A stretch of 64,000 nt of DNA from an uncultured Myxococcaceae bacterium (lineage in GTDB: Bacteria > Myxococcota_A > Polyangia > Polyangiales > Ga0077539), in NCBI GenBank assembly GCA_945952225.1, contig CAMFHP010000002.1, positions 1 through 64,000 of the forward strand, read 5' to 3'. The notes under the pieces are model-generated. The model did no database searches and was not told where the DNA came from. It saw nothing but the letters and a program-made list of their open reading frames with translations. A program made the position numbers and the translations under genes. Of this stretch, positions 33,524-42,300 are shown piece by piece; positions within the stretch are counted from its first letter, which is position 1, and each line of letters begins with the position of its first letter.

Positions 33524-35071
33524 TCAGCCCAGCACGCCCACCGCGGACTCGACGGCGTCGCGCAGCGATCGGTCGCGGATCATCGCGTCGATGACGCGCA
33601 TGTCGGGGGCGAGGGCGCGGTCGGCGGTGAGCGTCGAGACCCTCGTGCGGATCGCGTCGTGGGCTCGCGCGACGCCGTGCCCTGCGCGGAGCGGGAGGCG
33701 CACGTCGAGGCCCTGGGCGGCGACGAGCATCTCGATGGCGAGTCCCATGCGCACGTTCGCGATGACGCGCGTGGCCTTCATCGCCGAGGTCGCACCCATC
33801 GACACGTGATCCTCGCGACCCGCGGACGAGGGGATCGAATCAACGCTCGCGGGATGGCAGAGCACCTTGTTCTCGGTGACCAGCGCGGCGGCGGTGACCT
33901 GCGCGATCATGAACCCCGAGTCGAGCCCCGTGTGCGGCGCGAGGAAGGGCGGGAGACCCGACGAGAGCGCGGGGTTCACGAGCTGCTCCACGCGACGCTC
34001 GGAAATGTTCGCCAGCTCCGCGGCCGCCATTGCGACGAGGTCGAGCGCGAGCGCGAGCGGCTGCCCGTGGAAGTTGCCGCCCGAGATCACGTCGGCGCCT
34101 TCGTCATGCGGGAACACCAGCGGGTTGTCGGTCACTGCGTTCATCTCTCGCGAGAGCACCTCGCGGGCCCACGCGAATGCGTCGCGTGACGCGCCGTGCA
34201 CCTGCGGCATGCAGCGCAGTGAGTAGGGGTCCTGCACCTTGCCGCAGTTCTTGTGGCTCTCGGCGATCTCGCTCGATGCGAGCAGTGCGCGGAGGTTCGC
34301 CGCCGCCGTCAACGCACCGGGGTGCGGCCGCGCACCGACGACACGCTCTTCGAAGGGGCTCGACGTGCCCTTGAGGGCTTCGAGCGACATCGCCCCCGCG
34401 ACGTCGGCAAGCGTTGCGAGCTCGATCGCGTCGTGGAGCGCGAGGCCGCCCACGGCGAGGATGAACTGCGTCCCGTTGATCAGCGAGAGTCCCTCTTTGG
34501 CTTCGAGCGCGATGGGCGTGATGCCCGCGCGGCGCATCGCGTCAGCGCCGTCGCTCACGGTGCCCTCGAACTCCGCCTCGCCCTCGCCGATGAGCACGCA
34601 CGCGAGGTGCGCGAGCGGCGCGAGATCGCCCGACGCGCCGACGGAGCCCTGCGACGGGATCACCGGGTGCACGCCGCGATTGAGCATGGCGAGCAGGGTC
34701 TCGGCGACGACCGGCCTCGCGCCCGAATGTCCGAGCGCGAGCACGTGCGCGCGGAGGAGCATCATCGCGCGCACCGCGTCGGTCGCGAGCGCCGGCCCCA
34801 CGCCACACGAGTGGCTCCGCAGCAGGTTGTGCTGAAGGCGCTGTACATCGGCCGACGAGATGCGGGTCTCGGCGAGCGCGCCGAAGCCCGTGTTCACGCC
34901 ATACACGCGGTGCGCGTCGTCGCCGCCTTCGAGGATCGCCACGATCGCAGCGCGCGCCCGCTCCATCCGCGCACGCGCGGCGGTGTCGAGCGCGACGGGG
35001 CGCATGCGACGGGCAACATCGACGAGGTCTTCGAGCGTGAGCGGCGCGCCCACGAGCACGGGGTCCGACAT
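33524..35071 (-). CDS. hutH: Histidine ammonia-lyase
   Basis: HutH deaminates histidine to urocanate, the first step of histidine degradation. 515 residues. The autocatalytic MIO cofactor forms from Ala146-Ser147-Gly148 in [13 protein letters not shown]. Other family marks: YGVNTGFG (57-64), [10 protein letters not shown] (83-92; the Ser-His pair favours histidine over tyrosine or phenylalanine), [32 protein letters not shown], and EDHVSMG. All are intact. No hutU, hutI or hutG lies adjacent; the next gene in the operon is a TauE-type permease. The longer ORF antisense to it is discarded. Regulation not visible. Confidence 0.95.
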   Translation of the reverse strand: MSDPVLVGAPLTLEDLVDVARRMRPVALDTAARARMERARAAIVAILEGGDDAHRVYGVNTGFGALAETRISSADVQRLQHNLLRSHSCGVGPALATDAVRAMMLLRAHVLALGHSGARPVVAETLLAMLNRGVHPVIPSQGSVGASGDLAPLAHLACVLIGEGEAEFEGTVSDGADAMRRAGITPIALEAKEGLSLINGTQFILAVGGLALHDAIELATLADVAGAMSLEALKGTSSPFEERVVGARPHPGALTAAANLRALLASSEIAESHKNCGKVQDPYSLRCMPQVHGASRDAFAWAREVLSREMNAVTDNPLVFPHDEGADVISGGNFHGQPLALALDLVAMAAAELANISERRVEQLVNPALSSGLPPFLAPHTGLDSGFMIAQVTAAALVTENKVLCHPASVDSIPSSAGREDHVSMGATSAMKATRVIANVRMGLAIEMLVAAQGLDVRLPLRAGHGVARAHDAIRTRVSTLTADRALAPDMRVIDAMIRDRSLRDAVESAVGVLG

Positions 35072-35119
35072 GGGCGCGTTCGTACACCACTCGTCGCGAA
35101 CTCGGGTAGCGTGCTTCGC

Positions 35120-35941
35120 ATGCGTCGGGTGAGCGCGCTGCTCGCAGGTGTGATCATGTCGCGATGCGTCGATGCGTCGCTGCCATCTCCCTCCCGCGTC
35201 GACCGCCCGCGCATCGTCGCGCTGACGGCGAGCGAACCCGCGGTGCGCCCTGGTCGCGAGGTCACGCTGCGCGCGGTGTGGATGGGCCTGCGCGACGACG
35301 CGACGGTGCGCTCACGCTGGTCGTGGTGTGACGCGCAGCAGGTGCCCGATCCGCGTCGGTGCCAGGTCGAGGGCGCGCCCATCGAGGCAGAGACGCCGTC
35401 GACGGCTCGTCTCGTGGTGCCCGTGGGCGAGTGGTACGTGGTGGTCGCTGCGTGTGTCGGCGCGTCCGTGGAGTGGCCCGTGGGGGCGACCCACCCGCGG
35501 TGCAGCGATGGCGACGCAGCCGAGGAGGTCGTTCGCCGGGTTCGTGCGAGCGCGGACGGCGCACTCAATCGCGCGCCGTCGATCGCGACGCTCACGTGGG
35601 TCCGCGGGGCGTCTCGGATCGAACTCGGAGGCTCCGGGCGCGAGGTGATCCTGCCGCGTTGTGGGGCGGTGCCCTGCGATGCGTGGCAGGTCGAGGTGGG
35701 AGCATCCGAGGGCGACGCCGAGCAGATCGACGACGGCACGCGGGAGGTGTTGAGCGCGTCGTTCTTCGCCACGGCGGGCGCCGTGAATCCCGCGACGAGC
35801 GCACTGCGCGAAGGCGAGACCCGCACGATGCGTTCGTCGTGGGAGTTACCCGACGATGCCGAGCGCTGCGAGGTTGGCGTGGTGCTGCGAGATCAGCGGG
35901 GCGGAGAGGCGGTGCGCGTGGTGAGCGTTCAGCTTCGCTGA
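35120..35941 (+). CDS. Secreted hypothetical protein, possibly a lipoprotein
   Basis: 273 residues from the ATG at 35120 (a GTG at 35111 is possible). The frame is open far upstream but overlaps hutH antisense. The N-terminus is a short signal ([16 protein letters not shown]) in which Cys16 could be a lipid-attachment site, though the lipobox is poor. The body is beta-rich, with Ig-like strand patterns ([24 protein letters not shown] and [27 protein letters not shown]) and several Cys. TAGCGT at 35107-35112 lies 7 nt before the ATG, suggesting a leaderless transcript. No family recognised. Convergent with the Cys-rich lipoprotein gene at an 8 bp gap. Confidence 0.65.
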   Translation: MRRVSALLAGVIMSRCVDASLPSPSRVDRPRIVALTASEPAVRPGREVTLRAVWMGLRDDATVRSRWSWCDAQQVPDPRRCQVEGAPIEAETPSTARLVVPVGEWYVVVAACVGASVEWPVGATHPRCSDGDAAEEVVRRVRASADGALNRAPSIATLTWVRGASRIELGGSGREVILPRCGAVPCDAWQVEVGASEGDAEQIDDGTREVLSASFFATAGAVNPATSALREGETRTMRSSWELPDDAERCEVGVVLRDQRGGEAVRVVSVQLR

Positions 35942-35949
35942 GCGGAGGG

Positions 35950-36924
35950 CTACTGGCAGCGGGCGTTCACGCAGGTGCGTCCGGCGGTGCAGTCGGCGGT
36001 GCGCGCGCACTGCGGCATCTGCTCGTTGGTGCTCGTGCAGAGGGCGCGTCCCATCGTGTCGGTGCGGCAGAGGTTGAACTGCACGTCGACGCGCATGCAG
36101 TCGCCATCGGGCATCACCGTGGGCGTCGGGCACAGGCGGCGGCACGCGCCGTTGTAACAGATCGAGTCGCGGTTGCACTGCGAGTCCATCGTGCAGAAGG
36201 GGCGGGGCCGCGTGTCGACGCGACACACGCCGTGGTCGCACATGAAGCCCGAAGCGCACGACGCGTCGGTGGTGCAGGTGGTGAGGCACGCGCCGCTCAC
36301 GCACAGCTGCCCCGAGGCGCACGCCGTCGCGCACGTGCCCGTGGTGGGGTAGGCGCAGCGTCCTGCGGTGCACACCTGACCGGCGGCGCAGTTCGCGGCA
36401 GACGTGCAACCGACCACGCAGCGCCCGTCGACGCAGGCCTGACCCGCGCCGGTGCACTGGTAGTCGAACTGGCACTGGCTCGAGGTCGGCTGGCAGCTCC
36501 CGCCGAGGCACACGGGCGTCGCGGGGGTCGAGGCGCAGTCTGCGTTCGAGGCGCAACGACCGCTCGGCGTGCACTGGTGCGTGTTGGCGTCGCAGACGAG
36601 CGCGGTGCCGAGGCTGCCGCACTGGGCGTCGGAGGCACATCCGCCCGGAACGCAGAGTCCGCGCGCGTCGCACACGAAGGCGCTCGGGCACTGCGCGCTC
36701 GACGTGCAACGGACGGCCGTCTGACAGCGCATCGTGGTGCCGCTGCAGTAACCGCCGGGGCATTCGCTGTTGGAGGAGCAGGTGGTGACGCTCGAGTCGG
36801 GGGTGGGCACCGCGGCGTCGCGGTCGTGACCGTCGTCGTCAGCCCAGACAGGGCAACCCGTGAGCGCGGCGCCGAAGAGGCAGAGGACCGAGAGGGACGA
36901 GAGGGCAGAAACGAACGTGCGCAT
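35950..36924 (-). CDS. Cysteine-rich lipoprotein
   Basis: 324 residues with a signal peptide and lipobox LTGC (Cys24). I count 46 cysteines. After an acidic 25-residue linker the chain is a run of short modules of the form C-x5-C-x4to8-C-x4to6-C, each with a small Gly turn (for example CPGGYCSGTTMRC, CTSSAQCPSAFVCDARGLC, CAAGQVCTAGRC), like the Dickkopf/EGF-type disulfide repeats found in many Myxococcota surface proteins. The last quarter is less regular. Such proteins are stable extracellular adhesins or binding proteins; no ligand can be inferred. Followed upstream by the 277 bp non-coding region before the zinc-ribbon gene. Confidence 0.85.
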   Translation of the reverse strand: MRTFVSALSSLSVLCLFGAALTGCPVWADDDGHDRDAAVPTPDSSVTTCSSNSECPGGYCSGTTMRCQTAVRCTSSAQCPSAFVCDARGLCVPGGCASDAQCGSLGTALVCDANTHQCTPSGRCASNADCASTPATPVCLGGSCQPTSSQCQFDYQCTGAGQACVDGRCVVGCTSAANCAAGQVCTAGRCAYPTTGTCATACASGQLCVSGACLTTCTTDASCASGFMCDHGVCRVDTRPRPFCTMDSQCNRDSICYNGACRRLCPTPTVMPDGDCMRVDVQFNLCRTDTMGRALCTSTNEQMPQCARTADCTAGRTCVNARCQ

Positions 36925-37201
36925 CGTGTGGCCTCCAGCGAGGGAGCGAAGGGAGCGTGCGACGTGGTGTCGTCAGCACGTGGTCGCGCTCTACAGCAGC
37001 GTTCGTGCCGAGGCTACTGGATCGCGCGTCGAGCGCCATCTCTACGCGGAATGACGCACTGTGAAGGCCCGTTGACGACCTGTCTGTGAACCGTGCCTTC
37101 GCGGGCCCTTTGAGGCCGCGGGCCGCGGTGATGGTCGACACTGCGAATGCGGCTCTGTTAAGGTCCGCGCGGTTTCGCAACGCGGAGCAGTGTGGTCTTC
37201 G

Positions 37202-39364
37202 ATGGATGTCGTCTGCGACCGATGCCGGGCCGAGTATGAGTTCGACGACGCGCTGGTGTCGGAGCGCGGAACGACCGTCAAGTGCACGAGCTGTGGCCAT
37301 CAGTTCAAGATCTACCGGATGTCGGCGCACCCCGAGGGCGCGCGCTCGTGGAACCTGAAGCGTCTCGACGGCACGACGATCCCGTTCGACTCCCTCGCGG
37401 TGCTTCAGAAGTGGATTCTTGAGGGGCGCGTCACGAAGACCGACGAGATCTCTCGCGCGGGCGAGCCGTGGAAGCCCCTCGGGGCGATTGCCGAACTGGA
37501 GAGCTTCTTCTCCACCGCGGACCTTCGCGCGTCGCAGGTTCCGCCGCGTCCCGCGCCGCGATCGGCGCCGCCCGCACCGCCCTCGCGACCGCCCTCGCGC
37601 GTGACGACCCCGGGCTCGACGAGCGCAGCCTCGCGCCTGCCCGAGATGCCCGACAGCAGCCTTCGCGGTGCGACGCTCCGACCTGGTGGACCGCCTCCGC
37701 CCGCAACGACTGCGCATGGTGTTCCGCCTCCTCCGCCGATGCGCACTGCGGAGGTGTCGGACACGAGCGCAACCGCGCAGATCGGGACGCCGATGCTGCC
37801 GCCGCGTGTGCCCGTCGATGCAGACCTCTCGCCCCCCCCGCGGGCCGCCACGAGCACCGTGGATGGCTACGCGCTCGGGGCGACCTCGAACGATGTCGCC
37901 GTGCCTGCGCCGCCGGTGCGCGCCGCGTCGGCGCCTGTCGCGCCGCCGGTGGTGTCGGAGTCGCCTGAGCTTCTCGACGAGGAGCCTCCATCGACGCAGC
38001 GATCGTCGTCGCGCGGCGTCGCGTTTGGGCTCGCTGCGGGCGTCGGCCTCGCCGCGGTGTTGGTGATCGCGGGATGGCGTCTCGGGTACCTCGGCCCCGC
38101 GCGTTCCGCACAGGCTCCGGCGGGCGTTGCTGCCGCGAACCGCTCCGTCGACGATGCGCGCGCGCTCACCCGCCGGTACACGCGCAGGTCGTTGGAAGAC
38201 GCGCGCGATGAGCTCACACGCAGCCTCGCGCTGGACCCCGCGAACGCGCACGCGAGCGCTGCGCGCGCCGAGGTCATGGCGAGCTGGTCGGAGCTGCTCT
38301 CCGATGCGGCGGCGGACCTCGACGCACGCGCCGCCATTCCTGGCGCCGATGCCCCCGCGCTTCGGGCGGAGGCGACGTTGCTGCGGCGCGAGGCGTCGGA
38401 GCGTCTCGCCCGTGCGCGCGCCGATGTGCCCACCGCCACGCAGGGGGTGGCCTCGCTCCGTGCGACGGAGAAGGCGGAAGTGGAGGCGTATCTCGCGGAC
38501 GTGGCGCGTGTTGCAGGTGATCGCGCCGCCGCGGAGCAGCACCTTGCCGCGTCGCGTGCCGCGGGTCCGTCACCGGACGCAGACCTCGTTGCGGCACTGC
38601 TCCTGCGCGATCGTGACGAGCGGACGCAAGCTGCGGAGGCGCTGCAACGCATCGTGACCGCGCAGCCCGAGTCGGTGCGTGCGCAGCTTGCGGTGGCGCG
38701 CCTCGCCCTCGCACGGGGAGAGGCGTCAGTCGCGACCGCGGCGCTCGATGCGGTGGCTCGCGTGGTGCCGGATCACGACGCGCTCGCGGCGCTTCGCGCG
38801 CGGGTGGTGTCGGTTGGCGACGCGGCGGTGGCGGCCAATGCGCCCGTCGTTCCCCCGCCGATGCCCGAGGTGACGCCGACTGCGCCCGCACCTGCTCCGA
38901 CGGAGCGCGCGCCCGGGCGTGAAGCGGCGCCGCCGACCGCAGGACGCAGCTACAACGACCTCGTGGGCGATGGCGATCGACTGCAGGACGAGGGGCGATC
39001 GGGACCTGCGCGAGAGCGGTATCGCGCGGCGCTGGCGCTCCGTGCGAACGGGTGCGAGGCGCTCGCCGGGCTGGGCTTCGTAGATCTCGAAGAGCGAGAG
39101 CTGACGTCGGCGGTGTCGAACTTTCGGCGTGCGATCTCGGCGAACGGAAGTTACGGCGAGGCGTACATCGGACTCGGTGAAGCGCTCACGTCGATGGGCA
39201 ACTACCAGCAGGCGCTCGATGCGTACAACCGGTACCTCCAGGTGAATCCCGGAGGAGCGCACGCGCACATGGCCCGTCGCCAGATCGAGTCGTTGCAGGA
39301 GCGTCTCGGGTCGACATCGGAGCGAGGGGCGTCCCCGGCCGGGTCCAGCCCTGCGGGGAACTGA
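37202..39364 (+). CDS. Zinc-ribbon / GYF-like / TPR membrane protein
   Basis: 720 residues. From the ATG at 37202 the chain opens with an MJ0042-type zinc ribbon (VCDRCRAEYEFDDALV then VKCTSCGHQFKIYR; Cys5, 8, 28, 31), followed at about 48-100 by a GYF_2-like domain (LKRLDGTTIPFDSLAVLQKW then TKTDEISRAGEPWKPLG). A long Pro/Ala-rich linker leads to one transmembrane helix (about 273-299). The rest is helical with TPR-like repeats, clearest at the end (YNDLVGDGDRLQDEGRSGPA, YGEAYIGLGEALTSMGNYQQ). The ribbon and GYF-like part would be cytoplasmic and the TPR part periplasmic if the topology is simple. A GTG at 37190 is a weaker start. Followed 3 bp later by the 1771-residue gene. Confidence 0.87.
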   Translation: MDVVCDRCRAEYEFDDALVSERGTTVKCTSCGHQFKIYRMSAHPEGARSWNLKRLDGTTIPFDSLAVLQKWILEGRVTKTDEISRAGEPWKPLGAIAELESFFSTADLRASQVPPRPAPRSAPPAPPSRPPSRVTTPGSTSAASRLPEMPDSSLRGATLRPGGPPPPATTAHGVPPPPPMRTAEVSDTSATAQIGTPMLPPRVPVDADLSPPPRAATSTVDGYALGATSNDVAVPAPPVRAASAPVAPPVVSESPELLDEEPPSTQRSSSRGVAFGLAAGVGLAAVLVIAGWRLGYLGPARSAQAPAGVAAANRSVDDARALTRRYTRRSLEDARDELTRSLALDPANAHASAARAEVMASWSELLSDAAADLDARAAIPGADAPALRAEATLLRREASERLARARADVPTATQGVASLRATEKAEVEAYLADVARVAGDRAAAEQHLAASRAAGPSPDADLVAALLLRDRDERTQAAEALQRIVTAQPESVRAQLAVARLALARGEASVATAALDAVARVVPDHDALAALRARVVSVGDAAVAANAPVVPPPMPEVTPTAPAPAPTERAPGREAAPPTAGRSYNDLVGDGDRLQDEGRSGPARERYRAALALRANGCEALAGLGFVDLEERELTSAVSNFRRAISANGSYGEAYIGLGEALTSMGNYQQALDAYNRYLQVNPGGAHAHMARRQIESLQERLGSTSERGASPAGSSPAGN

Positions 39365-39367
39365 GGC

Positions 39368-42300
39368 ATGGACGGACCGACGCGCGCGGCGGACGACGCT
39401 CACGAAGGCGCGTCCGATGCCTTCGACCTCGCACAACCGCTGGAACTCCCGCCGATCAGCGAGCGCGACGTGCACGCGGAGCCGCTCCTCGACGCAGAGC
39501 GCGCGGTCACCGACGCGGACCGCGAGGCGAACGTCGAGGCGCAGATCGCCACGCGACTCGCCCTCGTGGACGAACTCCTCGCGCGCCATGCGATCACGCC
39601 CGCGCTCGATGCGTTGCGCGTCGCCGAGCGCCTCGACCCGAAGCGCGTCGAGGTGCTGGAGCGTCTCGCGCGAACCCTTCCTCGCGCTGCGCTGCTTCGC
39701 GATGCGGCGGCGACGCGGCGGCAGATCGCGCGCCTCAAGCCCACGGCGGCGAACCTCCATGCGACGGCCTGCGCGTGGCTTCGAACCGACGATCACGCGG
39801 AGGCGATCCAGGCGATCGATGAGCTCACGCGCGCGGTGCCCGACGATCCGCGTACGGCATCGCTCCTGGTGACCTTCGCGCGGCTCCGTACGGGGGCGAC
39901 GCAGGGGGGGCGCGTGGTGGCGACGCTGCTCGAATGTGCGGCGCACGCGCGGCGACGTGATGATCGCGAACGGTGGCGCGAGCACGCGCTCAACGCGTGG
40001 ATCGAGTCGCGGGGCACGGAGGGGGGCGAGTCGCTCGCCGAGGCGCTCGCGGCGACCGGACGACCGCGCGCGGCGGTGTACGTCGCCGCCGAGGCCGCTG
40101 CGCGCGCGCACGGAGCGGCACCGCCCGACGTCGAGACGGCTGCGCGGCTCCTCACCCGAAGCGCACGCCTCGCCGAGAGCGCGGGACTCCCCGGGGAGGC
40201 CGCGGCCGCGTGGACGGTGCATGCGCTTCTCCCGGCTTCGACAGCGCAGGACGCGCGCGAATCTCTGCGCGACACGCTCGCCGAGCAGGGTCGCACGGTC
40301 GAACTCGCTGCGCGCCTTCGCGCCGACGCGCGCCGCGCTCCAACGGGTGCCCGCTCCGCCGCGTGGAAGGGGGTCGCCGCGATCGAGATCGCCTCCGCGC
40401 CGACCGCCGCTGCGTTCGCGCTCGCGGAGGCGCTTCGCCATCAGCCCGATGATGTAGAGGCGTCAGAGCTCCTGACCTCACTGGCAGCGGATCCGACGGT
40501 CGCCCCCTCGGTGCGTGATGCGCTCTGGGGTGTGGTGCGCGATGCATCCCTCGACCCGGTTGCGCAGGGCAGGCTGCTGGTGTGGCTTGCGGAGCTCGAA
40601 GAGAGCGCGGGCGACCTCGCCGCGGCCGAGGCGTGCCTCGCAGCCATCGCCGACCCCGCACCCGATGTGTTCGAGGCGATCTCGCGGGTGCATGCCGAGG
40701 CCGAGCGCATCACCGCCGAGGCCGAGCGCGCTCTCGACCGGCTCGAACGGGCGACGGGCGCGGCCGCCGATGTGGCGTTCGATGAGCTCGTGAAGCTCAC
40801 CGCCACGAGGCCCGGCGCGCTTCGTGACGCGCGTCGTGTGGGGCGCCTCGTGGGGGCGCGTGCGCTCCGTGATGAGCGCGCGTCGACGCTGTGGCTCCGC
40901 GTGGTTCGCCGCTGTGAAGATGGCGCCCAGCGCGATGCGGCGCTCCTCCGGCTCTCGACGCGCGCGGAACAGTCGGCGGTCCGCGTGCGCGCGGCCATCG
41001 AGCGTGCGGAGACCCTCGACGCGCGGGGCGATCTGGGCGCCGCGGTCGACCTCCTCGCGCTCCTGCTCGACGAGATGCCCGGCGACCTCGCGCTCGCGTC
41101 GACGCTCGCCGCACTCGCGGAACACGCGAACGATCCCGTGCTCGCCCGAGATGCCCTTCGGGCCGTCGCGCAGGCCACCACCGACGCCTGGCAGCGCGAG
41201 CTCCTCACGCGCTTCACGGGCAGCGCCGACGGGATCTTCGCGGTGTTCGTCGCGTCGCTCTCGGACCCCGCGCCCTCACGCCAGCGCTGTGACGACCTCG
41301 CGCGCATGCACGATCTCGTCGGTGACAGCACTGCGCTCCTCGCGCTTCGTACGCGAGCCCTCATGGCGCAACCCGGCGCGATCTCTCAGGCGTTGGAGGT
41401 GTCGCGCCGCTTCGCCGCCTTTGCGCCGCTCTCGCCCGAGGCGACCATCGCGTGGTTCGGCGCCGCGAACGTGGCTGCCGACGCCGCGCAGATTGCCGAT
41501 GCCGCGGTTGCGGTGGTGCGCTCGCTCGCGTCGGTGCGTGACGTGTGCGCGGTTGCACGCACCGCCCTCGCGCGACTCGGAGCGCTCGGGGCGGATGAGC
41601 GCGCGCGACTCGTGGCGTTGGAGGCCGCCGGCGCCGTGGGCCTCGGCGACCGGGCGTTGCGTGCGTCGGTGCTCGAACTCCTGCGGCGCGTGCAGGACAC
41701 GCCCGAGACGCTCCCGCTCGTGGAGCACCTCGCGGCCACGTCGTCGCCCGACGATGCCGTCGCGACGCTCCGTACGCTCGCCGAGGGGTATCTGCACCGC
41801 GGCGACGTCGCGATGGAACTCTCGGCGCTCTGGAGGCTTCGCACCTTCGCACGCGAGCACACCACCGAGCGTCTGCTCGTTGCGTTGCGGCGGGTGGGCG
41901 ACCATGCGCGACTCGCGCGGGTGATGCTGGAGGCGATTCCCGAAGCGCTCGATGGGGCCGCGTTGCGCGAACGTCTGCTCGCCGTGGCTGTCGAGTTCGC
42001 CGCGGCTTCGCCTCCCGAGCACGCCGAGGTCGTCGCGTGCATCGACCGCATCGTGCAGGACCGTCGCTCCGACGAGGCCCAGGGCTTCGCGGTGCGCGCG
42101 CTCGTCGCACTCGGCGAGGCCGACGCGGCACACGGTCGACTCATGCGTTGGGCCGCGGAGTGCGCCGCCGAGGAGGGCGCCGTGCGTCGCATGCGATGCG
42201 CGACGACCCTCGCGCGCGACGTGATGCGCGCGCCGACCCGCGCGTTGACCACGTTGCGAGCGCTGCTTCGGCGCGTTCCGGGCGATGAGGACGCGCTCGC

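Noticed and set aside
34253-35119. N-terminal extension of the secreted protein at 35120
   Set aside because: Antisense to hutH; the signal sequence begins at 35120.
36925-37201. Hidden gene or RNA in the longest non-coding stretch
   Set aside because: No tRNA-like arms and no open frame with a ribosome site; only a weak promoter-like TCGACA-N17-TTAAGG near 37135.
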